NCBI GenBank assembly: GCA_016302015.1 | Contig: JAEDOJ010000068.1 | Coordinates: forward strand, 1 to 7,764 | Direction of reading: 5' to 3' | DNA length: 7,764 nt | Origin: Oscillospiraceae bacterium | GTDB taxonomy: Bacteria; Bacillota_A; Clostridia; Oscillospirales; Oscillospiraceae | Part shown: positions 1 through 6,859 of the stretch, piece after piece | Layout of the letters: the number at the start of each line of letters is the position of its first letter | Numbering within the stretch: position 1 is the first letter of the stretch | Notes under the pieces: generated by a model | What the model saw: the letters and a program-made list of their open reading frames with translations, nothing else | Told to the model about the DNA's origin: nothing | The model's database searches: none | Position numbers and translations under genes: made by a program

Positions 1-1
1 C

Positions 2-280
2 ACCATCGGCGTGTATCGCCTCACGATGAAGAGCAACAGCGACAATTTCCGCCAAAGCTCCATTCAGGGCGTGATGAAGCGAATCAAGGCCAAAGGAGCG
101 ACGGTCATTATCTATGAGCCCACGCTGGAGGACGGTTCCACCTTCTTTGGAAGCCGTGTGGTCAACGATCTGGCGCAGTTCAAGGCACAGTCCAAGGCTA
201 TCATTGCCAACCGTTATGACGACTGTCTGGATGATGTGGAGGAGAAGGTTTATACCAGAGACCTGTTCCGCAGAGATTGA
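2..280 (+). CDS. ugd: UDP-glucose 6-dehydrogenase, C-terminal fragment (5' end outside window)
   Basis: This enzyme oxidises UDP-glucose to UDP-glucuronate in the cytoplasm with two NAD+ per turn, supplying acidic sugar for capsule or exopolysaccharide. Only the last 92 residues are in the window. The frame is open from base 2 and ends at TGA 278-280. The fragment aligns by eye with the C-terminal UDP-binding domain of Ugd of the E. coli/Klebsiella type: it begins [17 protein letters not shown], continues with [14 protein letters not shown] and [12 protein letters not shown], and ends with the family-typical [10 protein letters not shown]. The catalytic Cys and the Rossmann NAD domain lie upstream and cannot be assessed. 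The stop lies 8 bases before the ATG of the pyruvyl transferase, consistent with one operon. The GTG at 11 is an internal Val codon, not a start. The identification is close to certain from the conserved motif string. Whether the missing part is intact is unknown. Confidence 0.95.
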   Translation, partial: TIGVYRLTMKSNSDNFRQSSIQGVMKRIKAKGATVIIYEPTLEDGSTFFGSRVVNDLAQFKAQSKAIIANRYDDCLDDVEEKVYTRDLFRRD

Positions 281-288
281 AGTTATCT

Positions 289-1446
289 ATGAAAATCGGA
301 ATTATCACCCATTATTACAAAAGCGGGAATTACGGCGGAACGTTGCAGGCCTACGCTCTGTGTAAGCAGCTGGAAAAAATGGGCTATGAGGCGGAACAAA
401 TTTGTGCCGCCTTCCTCAGCGGTCTGCCCATGACGGCACAACCGGGCGGGCTCCAAAGGCTGATTCACAAGGCGAAGCTGGTTCTTGACCCCTGTCGGAG
501 GCTGAATCACCTCTGTCATCCCGTGGCGGCCTTCCGGTGCAGGCAGCGGAAAAAGGCGGTGATGGCCTTCGGAAAGACCATCCCTCACAGCAGGAGGGTC
601 TATACGGATAAAACGCTGCCGGAGGCGAATTCAGAGTATCAGGCGTTCATCACCGGCAGCGATCAGGTATGGAATCCGGAGTGCTACAGTCCTGCCTATT
701 ATCTGGCTTTTGCGGAAAAGGGGAAACTCAAGCTGTCCTATGGGGCGAGCATCTCCAAGGCTCAACTGACCCAGCCTCAGAGGGAGACAATCCGGGAACA
801 TCTGGCTGATTTTTCCGGGGTTTCTGTTCGGGAAGAGAGAGCGGCGGAGCTGATCGGGGAGCTTGCTCCCGCAACTGTTGCATGGGTTTTGGATCCCACG
901 CTGCTGCTGTCCCGGGAGGAGTGGGACGAGGTTTGCGCCCCCGGAGTGATCCGGGAGCCCTATGCGTTCTGCTTCTTCCTTGGTGGAGACGAGAGCTTCA
1001 GGACGGCGGCGGCTGCCTTCGCAAGAGAGAAGGGGCTGAAGCTGGTGACCCTACCCTATTTAACAGGCCAATACCGAAAGACCGACAAAAAATTCGGAGA
1101 TATCCGACTTTACCGGGTTTCGCCCCCGGAATTTATCTCCCTGATTAAAAATGCGGACTATGTTTTTACGGACAGCTTCCATGCAAGCGTGTTCTCTGAA
1201 CTTTATGAGAAAAATTTCTTTGCTTTCCGCCGTGGAAATGCCCCGGGCATGGAAACCAGGCTGGAAAGCCTGACGAAGCTATTTGGCAACGAGGAGCGCT
1301 TCCGCAGCGAAGAAAAGCTCAGCCCGGAGGCGTTGCAGCGGCTTGCCGGGCAGGCCGTGAAAGGGGATCAAGGCCTTTTCCTTCAGATGAAGGAGAAGTC
1401 CGTTGCCTTTTTGCGGGAGCAGCTTCAACAGCAAGGGATCGTATGA
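289..1446 (+). CDS. Polysaccharide pyruvyl transferase family protein
   Basis: Members of this family (PF04230, CsaB/WcaK-like, GT-B-like fold) transfer pyruvate from phosphoenolpyruvate to a sugar of a polysaccharide or lipid-linked precursor, forming a ketal that adds negative charge. The 385-residue protein starts MKIGIITHYYKSGNYGGTLQ, the usual N-terminal strand and NxGG loop. It carries ITGSDQVWNP at residues 121-130 and TDSFHASVFS at 294-303, the two landmark motifs of the family. No signal peptide or membrane segment is visible, so it should act in the cytoplasm. An in-frame TTG at 277 could extend it by four residues, but the conserved family start matches the ATG at 289. No strong ribosome site precedes either, which suggests coupling to ugd. 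It is followed after 5 bases by the flippase. The family is secure. Pyruvate as the real donor and the acceptor sugar are inference. Confidence 0.9.
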   Translation: MKIGIITHYYKSGNYGGTLQAYALCKQLEKMGYEAEQICAAFLSGLPMTAQPGGLQRLIHKAKLVLDPCRRLNHLCHPVAAFRCRQRKKAVMAFGKTIPHSRRVYTDKTLPEANSEYQAFITGSDQVWNPECYSPAYYLAFAEKGKLKLSYGASISKAQLTQPQRETIREHLADFSGVSVREERAAELIGELAPATVAWVLDPTLLLSREEWDEVCAPGVIREPYAFCFFLGGDESFRTAAAAFAREKGLKLVTLPYLTGQYRKTDKKFGDIRLYRVSPPEFISLIKNADYVFTDSFHASVFSELYEKNFFAFRRGNAPGMETRLESLTKLFGNEERFRSEEKLSPEALQRLAGQAVKGDQGLFLQMKEKSVAFLREQLQQQGIV

Positions 1447-1451
1447 AATAA

Positions 1452-3008
1452 ATGAAGATCAATCAGTTAAAATGGGGCTCCATCCTGTCCTACGGACAGA
1501 TGGCCCTCAGCGTGATCATCAACATTGTGTTCACTCCGTTGATGATCCACCTGTTAGGAAAAAATGAATACGGCCTGTACAATACGGTTTCCTCCACCAT
1601 CAGTATGCTGTCCATTTTGAGCCTTGGCTTTGGCAGCGGATACATTCGGTATTACGCAAAGTACAAGCTGAACGGGGAGCGGGAGAAAATCTATCGGCTC
1701 AACGGCCTGTTTCTGATCATTTTTTCCATCATCGGTCTGGTCGCTCTGGTCTGCGGCTTGTTCCTGTCCTTCCACCTGAATCTGGTGTTCGATCAGGGCT
1801 TGACGCAGGCGGAGTATGCCACGGCGAGAATCCTGATGATTCTGCTGACCTGCAATCTGGCCATCTCCTTCCCCATGAGCGTGATGACGAACATTGTGAC
1901 CGCCAACGAACGCTTTGTGTTTGCCAAGCTGGTGAATATGATCAAAACCGTGGTCGGCCCGCTGGTCATGCTGCCTCTGTTGCTGCTGGGGTTCCGCTCT
2001 ATCGGCATTGTGGTGTCTACGGTGGTGCTCGCCCTGCTTGCGGACGGAATCACTGCTTACTATGTGCTGTTCAAGCTGAAGAACAGGTTTTATTTCACCG
2101 CGTTTGAAAAAGGTCTGTTCCGGGGGCTTTTTGGATATACCGCATTTATCGCCCTCAATGTGATCATTGACCAGATCAACCTGAACATTGACAAGCTGCT
2201 CCTTGCCCGCTACCGGGGCACCGGAGAGGTCGCCGTTTATTCCGTGGGCTATAACCTCTATGTGTTCTATGTGATGGTTTCTTCCGCGGTTTCTTCGGTG
2301 TTTACCCCGAAAATCCATGCCATTGTGAACAAAACGCAGGAGAATCTCCGGCTTCAGAGAGAGCAGCTAACGGAGCTGTTTATCCGGGTGGGGCGAATTC
2401 AGTTCCTGCTGCTGGGACTTGTGGGAAGCGGACTTGTGTTTTTCGGGAAGCCCTTTATTCTGAATTTATGGGCCGGGGCGGAGTACGGCGATTCCTACGT
2501 TGTTGCGCTGCTCCTGACGCTGCCTGCTTCCATCGCCCTGATTCAGAATCTGGGAATTGAAATCCAGCGAGCCAAAAACCTGCACCGGTTCCGTGCTGTG
2601 GCCTATGCGGTGATGGCCGGGCTGAATCTTGCCCTGTCCATCTATCTGTGCCAGCTTTACGGTGCCATCGGTAGCGCAATTGGCACCGCAATCTCCTTGA
2701 TTGTTGCAAACGGTCTGATCATGAACCTCTATTACCACAGGAGATGCAATCTTGATATTCTTGCTTTCTGGAAAGCAATTTTTCCCCTGATTCTGGGACT
2801 TGCCATTCCTGTGGGGTTTGGAATTGCCCTTCAGAATCTGGTAAATCTGGATAGAACGGTCGTGTTTTTCCTTGGAATCCTGGCGTATACCGCTGTTTAC
2901 TGCGCTTCTCAGTGGCTGATCGGCATGAATTCCTATGAAAAAGGACTGATTCTGACCCCGATCCGAAGCTTTTTGGCGAGAGGTAGAAAATGTGATAAAG
3001 ATCAATGA
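1452..3008 (+). CDS. Wzx-like oligosaccharide (lipid-linked repeat unit) flippase
   Basis: This 518-residue integral membrane protein belongs to the polysaccharide transporter / MATE-like superfamily (PF01943 with a PF14667-type C-terminal part). It would move undecaprenyl-linked repeat units from the inner to the outer face of the membrane. By eye there are about 14 hydrophobic segments: roughly residues 12-35, 45-65, 84-107, 121-145, 158-178, 180-205, 225-245, 261-285, 313-335, 346-368, 381-403, 405-425, 440-460 and 467-487. The N-terminal MKINQLKWGSILSYGQMALS and the LLGKNEYGLYN loop (about residues 35-45) are typical of flippases in Firmicutes loci. A purine-rich AAGGGA at 1433-1438 lies 13 bases before the ATG, a longer than usual spacing. 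The basic cytoplasmic tail overlaps the next gene by 17 bases. The flippase class is secure. The cargo cannot be read from sequence, and an antibiotic-type MATE exporter is unlikely given the neighbours. Confidence 0.9.
   Translation: MKINQLKWGSILSYGQMALSVIINIVFTPLMIHLLGKNEYGLYNTVSSTISMLSILSLGFGSGYIRYYAKYKLNGEREKIYRLNGLFLIIFSIIGLVALVCGLFLSFHLNLVFDQGLTQAEYATARILMILLTCNLAISFPMSVMTNIVTANERFVFAKLVNMIKTVVGPLVMLPLLLLGFRSIGIVVSTVVLALLADGITAYYVLFKLKNRFYFTAFEKGLFRGLFGYTAFIALNVIIDQINLNIDKLLLARYRGTGEVAVYSVGYNLYVFYVMVSSAVSSVFTPKIHAIVNKTQENLRLQREQLTELFIRVGRIQFLLLGLVGSGLVFFGKPFILNLWAGAEYGDSYVVALLLTLPASIALIQNLGIEIQRAKNLHRFRAVAYAVMAGLNLALSIYLCQLYGAIGSAIGTAISLIVANGLIMNLYYHRRCNLDILAFWKAIFPLILGLAIPVGFGIALQNLVNLDRTVVFFLGILAYTAVYCASQWLIGMNSYEKGLILTPIRSFLARGRKCDKDQ
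2978..2983 (+). promoter_or_regulatory. Ribosome binding site inside the flippase gene that sets a GTG start
   Basis: GAGAGG ends 8 bases before GTG 2992 and lies within the last codons of the flippase gene. It supports the GTG as the start of the FrhB-like protein. The nearby ATG at 3005 is in another frame, and the family-typical N-terminus MIKINEKSAC begins at the GTG. Confidence 0.7.
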
Positions 3009-4161
3009 AAAATCTGCCTGCTCCGGCTGTCATGCCTGCGTCTCTGCCTGCCCTGTGAAGTGCATCACCATGGCGGCAGATCAGGAAGGCTTTTTATATC
3101 CTGAGGTAGACAGAGAGCGGTGCATTGATTGCGGCCTTTGTGAAACGCTGTGCCAAAGCCGTCAGCCGCTCCACAGTGAAGGACTGCCGGAGGCCTATGC
3201 CTGCTATACGGATGACGAGACCCGTATGCGCTCCAGCTCCGGGGGTGTGTTTTCCCGGATCGGCCAATGGATTCTGGAGCAAAACGGTGCTGTTTTTGGC
3301 GCGGCCTTTGACGAAAAGCTGCAGGTGCGGCATATTTGCGTTGAAAGAAAAGAAGACCTCCATAGACTTCGTGGCTCAAAATATGTGCAGAGTGTCATCG
3401 GGGACACCCTCCTGCAGGCAAAGACCTATCTGGAACAGGGCAGACCGGTGCTGTTCTCCGGCACGCCCTGTCAGGTGGATGGGCTGCGCCACTTTCTGAA
3501 GAAGAATTATGACAATTTATATACCCAGGATGTGATCTGCCACGGCGCCCCCTCTCCGCTGGCGTGGCAGGAATATGGGAAGGAGCAGGAAGCCCTGTTT
3601 GGCGCCGGGATCGATGCCCGGACGCCTCCTGTCTTTCGGAGCAAGGAGGAGGGCTGGGAACGGTATCATCTGCGAATTGCGTTTGAAAACGGAAAAACCT
3701 ACAGCAGATACCACAATGAGGATGCCTTCTGTAAGGCGTTCCTGCACAACCTGTCTCTGCGTCCCTCCTGCTACCGTTGCGGCTCCAAGGGGCTTCACCG
3801 AAACAGCGATTTGACCCTGGGGGACTTCTGGGGCGTGGAGCAGGTCATGCCCGGCTTTTCCGATGGGAAGGGTGTTTCCCTTGTGCTGGTCAATTCCGAA
3901 AAAGGGAAAAAGCTTCTGGAAGCGGTTGCCGACGGCATGACGGTGAAAAAGACCGACCTGCTGCAGGCTGTCCGTTTTAACTCCAGTCTGACGGTCTCCG
4001 CCGGGTTGGATGCCGCAAAACGGGAGGAATTTTTCGCCCGCCTGAAAACGGAGCCTTTTTCCCGGCTTTCCGGCCGTTTGACGAAGCTTCCTCTTGGAAA
4101 GCGAATTTTACACTATCCCAAAAGAATTTTACGAAAAATACTGAACGGAGGTTTGCTATGA
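2992..4161 (+). CDS. FrhB-like iron-sulfur protein (coenzyme F420 hydrogenase/dehydrogenase beta subunit C-terminal family) of polysaccharide loci
   Basis: This 389-residue protein begins with a two-cluster ferredoxin domain. Cys 10, 13, 16 and 20 form CxxCxxCxxxCP, and Cys 44, 47, 50 and 54 form a second CxxCxxCxxxC, followed by Gln rather than the usual Pro. The rest is the FrhB/FdhB-type domain (PF04432-like). It shows SSSGGVFSRIG near residue 81, SGTPCQVDGL at 156-165, VICHGAPSP at 181-189, a CYRC pair (Cys 260 and 263) and TLGDFWGVEQ at 275-284. In characterised relatives this fold binds FAD and moves electrons between F420 or another carrier and Fe-S clusters. Bacteria of this kind are not expected to make F420, so the name is a homology label. 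The family is commonly found beside pyruvyl transferases in surface-sugar loci, as here. An electron-transfer role in a sugar modification is inference; substrate and partner are unknown. The GTG start overlaps the flippase by 17 bases. Confidence 0.88.
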   Translation: MIKINEKSACSGCHACVSACPVKCITMAADQEGFLYPEVDRERCIDCGLCETLCQSRQPLHSEGLPEAYACYTDDETRMRSSSGGVFSRIGQWILEQNGAVFGAAFDEKLQVRHICVERKEDLHRLRGSKYVQSVIGDTLLQAKTYLEQGRPVLFSGTPCQVDGLRHFLKKNYDNLYTQDVICHGAPSPLAWQEYGKEQEALFGAGIDARTPPVFRSKEEGWERYHLRIAFENGKTYSRYHNEDAFCKAFLHNLSLRPSCYRCGSKGLHRNSDLTLGDFWGVEQVMPGFSDGKGVSLVLVNSEKGKKLLEAVADGMTVKKTDLLQAVRFNSSLTVSAGLDAAKREEFFARLKTEPFSRLSGRLTKLPLGKRILHYPKRILRKILNGGLL

Positions 4162-5027
4162 AAGGTATTATTCTTGCCGGGGGAAAGGGCAGCCGCCTGT
4201 ACCCTATGACCAAGGCCGTATCCAAACCCATTATCCCGATTTATGATAAGCCCATGGTGTATTACCCTCTCTCCGTCCTGCTCATGGCGGGGATTCGGGA
4301 GATTATGGTCATCACCGCTCCCATGGATATTGATTCCTACAAGCGTCTGCTTGGGGACGGCAGCCAGTTCGGGGTGAAGATCACCTACGGAATCCAGTTT
4401 GTTGCCCGGGGAATTGCGGACGCCTTCCTGATTGCGGAGGATTTTGTGGCGGGAGACCGCTGCTGTCTGGTGCTGGGCGATAACCTGTTCTACGGCGGGC
4501 AGTTGGAGGAGCAGGTAAAAATGGCGGCCTCCAGGACGGATGGAGCAACCATCTTTGGCTACCCTGTGAAAGACCCCAGAGCCTACGGCGTGGTGGAATT
4601 TGACAAGGACTTTAACGTGGTTTCCATTGAGGAAAAGCCCAAGGAGCCTAAGTCCCGGTATGCCGTTCCCGGCCTGTATTTCTATGACAGGGATGCCGTT
4701 GCCCTGGCAAAGACCCTGACTCCCTCTGCCCGGGGCGAGCTGGAGATCACCGCTCTGAACCAGAAGTATCTGGAAGCGGGAAAGCTCCATGTCCAGCTCT
4801 TCAGCAGAGGTCTTGCCTGGTTAGACACCGGAACACCTGCCGGTATGCTGAACGCCGCCCAGTATGTAGAGGCTGTCCAGAGCAGACAGGGGCTGTACAT
4901 CGCCTGCCCGGAGGAAATTGCCTGGCGGCAGGGCTTTATTACCGACGAACAGGTTGCCGCCATCGGAGCGGAATTAAAAATGACGGAGTACGGTCAGTAC
5001 CTGACCGATTTGGTTGAACGGAAATGA
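4158..5027 (+). CDS. rfbA: Glucose-1-phosphate thymidylyltransferase (RfbA/RmlA type)
   Basis: This enzyme couples dTTP and glucose-1-phosphate to give dTDP-glucose and pyrophosphate, the first step to dTDP-rhamnose and other deoxysugars. The length (289 residues) is typical. The nucleotidyltransferase signature LAGGKGSRLYPMTKAVSKP spans residues 6-24, and IYDKPMVYYPLSVLLMAGI follows. VLGDNLFYGG at 105-114 includes the metal-binding Asp 108, EEKPKEPKS starts at 158, and AWLDTGT at 220-226 supplies the second acidic metal ligand, Asp 223. The tail CPEEIAWRQGFI is also RmlA-like. GGAGG at 4147-4151 lies 6 bases before the ATG, and the start overlaps the preceding stop as ATGA. Two substrate-pocket stretches differ from well-studied RmlA: QFVARGIADA at 80-89 where QPSPDGLAQA is usual, and DTGTPAGM where DTGTHxSL is usual. 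Nucleotide or sugar preference could therefore differ. No rfbB, rfbC or rfbD is adjacent. Confidence 0.9.
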   Translation: MKGIILAGGKGSRLYPMTKAVSKPIIPIYDKPMVYYPLSVLLMAGIREIMVITAPMDIDSYKRLLGDGSQFGVKITYGIQFVARGIADAFLIAEDFVAGDRCCLVLGDNLFYGGQLEEQVKMAASRTDGATIFGYPVKDPRAYGVVEFDKDFNVVSIEEKPKEPKSRYAVPGLYFYDRDAVALAKTLTPSARGELEITALNQKYLEAGKLHVQLFSRGLAWLDTGTPAGMLNAAQYVEAVQSRQGLYIACPEEIAWRQGFITDEQVAAIGAELKMTEYGQYLTDLVERK

Positions 5028-6859
5028 ACAAAAAATTGGAACGTATTCTGCCCACGGTGCAGAAACCGGCACGGTATGTGGGCGGTGAGTATCACCAGAT
5101 TATCAAGGATCGTTCAGAGGTGGACACCAGCGTGGCGTTCTGCTTTCCGGACACCTATGAGATCGGCATGTCCAACCTGGGTATGCGAATTCTCTATGGG
5201 GTGCTGAACCGGATGCAGGGCGTCTGGTGCCAGCGTGTCTTTGCCCCCTGGGGGGACATGGAGGAGGCCATGCGGGAAAACGGCATTCCTCTGTATGCCC
5301 TGGAAAGCGGAGATCCCCTGTCTGACTTTGACGTCATCGCCTTTACCGTGGGCTATGAGATGAGCTATACCAATATCCTCAATATGCTGAGGCTGGGATC
5401 TGTGCCCATCCACGCGTCGGACAGAACCGGTCTGAAGCATCTGGTCATTGCCGGGGGCGCCTGTATGTATAACCCGGAGCCTTTGGCGGAGTTTTTCGAC
5501 CTGTTCTGCATTGGCGAGGGAGAGGAGCAGCTTCCGGAGCTGATGGAGCTGTACCGCCGGGCAAAAACCGAAAATTGGAGCAAGGAAGACTTCCTGCTGG
5601 CGGCCTGCAAGCTGGAGGGCATCTATGTGCCGTCCCTTTATGTCCACGAGTATGACGAAAGCGGCCGTTTGATCTCCATCACCCCCAGGGCGGGTGCGCC
5701 CCGGAAGGTGACCAAGCGCATCATTCAAAATCTGGACGACGCTTTTTATCCCACGGATATGATCGTCCCCAACACGGAGATTGTCCACGACCGCTCCAAT
5801 CTGGAGGTTATGCGCGGGTGTATTCGGGGCTGCAGATTCTGTCAGGCGGGCTTTACCTATCGCCCGGTACGCCCCAGATCCGTGGATATGCTGATGAAGC
5901 ACACCGTTGAGTCTCTGGAAAATTCCGGCTGTCATGAGATCACCCTGTCCAGTCTGTCTACCTCAGATTATTGCCATCTGCCGGAGCTGGCAGACCGGAT
6001 GATCGACTACTGCGAGCCCCGGAAGATTAATCTGTCTCTGCCCTCCCTGAGAGCCGACAATTTCTCCCGAGATCTGATGCTGAAGCTGCAAAAGGTGCGA
6101 AAAAGCGGTTTGACCTTTGCCCCGGAGGCGGGAACGCAGCGGCTGAGAGACGCCATCAACAAAAATGTTACGGAAGAGGAAATTCTGGAAACCTGCGCCA
6201 TTGCCTTCGAGGGTGGCTGGAACAATGTGAAGCTGTACTTCATGCTGGGACTGCCCACGGAGACCGACGAGGATGTTTTGGGTATTGCCGATTTGGTCTA
6301 TAAAATTCTGAAAACATGGAGAACCCATGCTTCCAATAAAAAGCGTGGTGTTCGAATTCATGTTTCCACAGCCTTCTTTGTGCCCAAGCCCTTTACCCCC
6401 TTCCAGTGGGAAAAACAGATTTCTCAGGAGGAATATATGCGCCGTCAGCGGCTGCTGAACGATCATATGCCCTCCAAGAGCGTGGAGTATAACTGGCATG
6501 ACTCCGACCTCAGCGTGCTGGAAGCGGTGCTGGCTCGGGGTGACCGGCGTTTGGGCAAGGTTCTGGAGGAAGCGGTAAACCGTGGGTGCAAGCTGGATGG
6601 CTGGGACGAGTATTTCTCCTATGAGACCTGGATGGAGGCCTTCCGCGCCTGCGGTATCGATCCCGACTTCTATACGACCAGAGGATATGAAGAGGACGAA
6701 TTGCTGCCTTGGGATGTGATCTCCGACGGCGTTTCCACCGCCTTCCTGAAAAAAGAGCGGGAGCGTGCCTATCGCAGCGAAACCACGCCGGATTGCAGAA
6801 CCCATTGCAACGGCTGCGGCGCCAACTGCCTGCTGGAAGGAGGCGTTTGCCATGCGTAG
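5024..6859 (+). CDS. TIGR03960-type B12-binding-domain radical SAM protein
   Basis: This 611-residue protein has an N-terminal cobalamin-binding-like Rossmann domain: FPDTYEIGMSNLG near 41-53, IAGGACMYNPEP from 142, and GEGEEQ at 164-169. A radical SAM barrel follows. Its cluster motif is MRGCIRGCRFCQAGF, with Cys 266, 270 and 273 as CxxxCxxC. Further barrel motifs are FAPEAGTQRLR from 365 and KLYFMLGLPTET from 403. The C-terminus adds a Cys-rich tail (Cys 591, 595, 598, 602 and 609). Family knowledge: it is paired with, or fused to, TIGR03936/DUF2344 proteins across Firmicutes and often sits near ribonuclease G and ribosomal protein genes, but its reaction is not established. Here the two are separate genes overlapping by 8 bases. 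The ATG lies in an ATGA overlap with rfbA and has only a weak ribosome site (AACGGA), pointing to translational coupling. The family call is strong. The substrate is unknown, and RNA or ribosome-related modification is only a guess. Confidence 0.9.
   Translation: MNKKLERILPTVQKPARYVGGEYHQIIKDRSEVDTSVAFCFPDTYEIGMSNLGMRILYGVLNRMQGVWCQRVFAPWGDMEEAMRENGIPLYALESGDPLSDFDVIAFTVGYEMSYTNILNMLRLGSVPIHASDRTGLKHLVIAGGACMYNPEPLAEFFDLFCIGEGEEQLPELMELYRRAKTENWSKEDFLLAACKLEGIYVPSLYVHEYDESGRLISITPRAGAPRKVTKRIIQNLDDAFYPTDMIVPNTEIVHDRSNLEVMRGCIRGCRFCQAGFTYRPVRPRSVDMLMKHTVESLENSGCHEITLSSLSTSDYCHLPELADRMIDYCEPRKINLSLPSLRADNFSRDLMLKLQKVRKSGLTFAPEAGTQRLRDAINKNVTEEEILETCAIAFEGGWNNVKLYFMLGLPTETDEDVLGIADLVYKILKTWRTHASNKKRGVRIHVSTAFFVPKPFTPFQWEKQISQEEYMRRQRLLNDHMPSKSVEYNWHDSDLSVLEAVLARGDRRLGKVLEEAVNRGCKLDGWDEYFSYETWMEAFRACGIDPDFYTTRGYEEDELLPWDVISDGVSTAFLKKERERAYRSETTPDCRTHCNGCGANCLLEGGVCHA
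6837..6843 (+). promoter_or_regulatory. Strong ribosome binding site for the DUF2344 gene
   Basis: AAGGAGG ends 8 bases before ATG 6852 and sits inside the last codons of the radical SAM gene. It fixes the DUF2344 start. The open frame continues further upstream, but that part reads out of frame over the Cys-rich tail of the radical SAM protein and shows no family similarity. Confidence 0.8.

Noticed and set aside
277..288. TTG start for the pyruvyl transferase, overlapping the ugd stop.
   Set aside because: The conserved family N-terminus begins at ATG 289, and no ribosome site is placed for the TTG; it cannot be fully excluded.
1554..2318. A 254-codon open frame on the - strand inside the flippase gene.
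   Set aside because: It is rich in His, Gln and Asp and low in complexity, as expected from the antisense of a hydrophobic protein. The + strand frame is a clear flippase.
2992..4161. A real coenzyme F420-reducing hydrogenase or dehydrogenase subunit.
   Set aside because: There are no hydrogenase or F420 genes nearby, and the setting is a polysaccharide operon; the homology gives only the domain family.
6765..6851. Upstream extension of the DUF2344 protein by 29 codons.
   Set aside because: The strong ribosome site at 6837-6843 and the conserved N-terminus both point to ATG 6852; the extension only reads the radical SAM tail in another frame.
6852..6859. Frameshift splitting a fused radical SAM-DUF2344 protein.
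   Set aside because: The second gene has its own strong ribosome site and a proper start, and separate genes are a normal arrangement for this pair.
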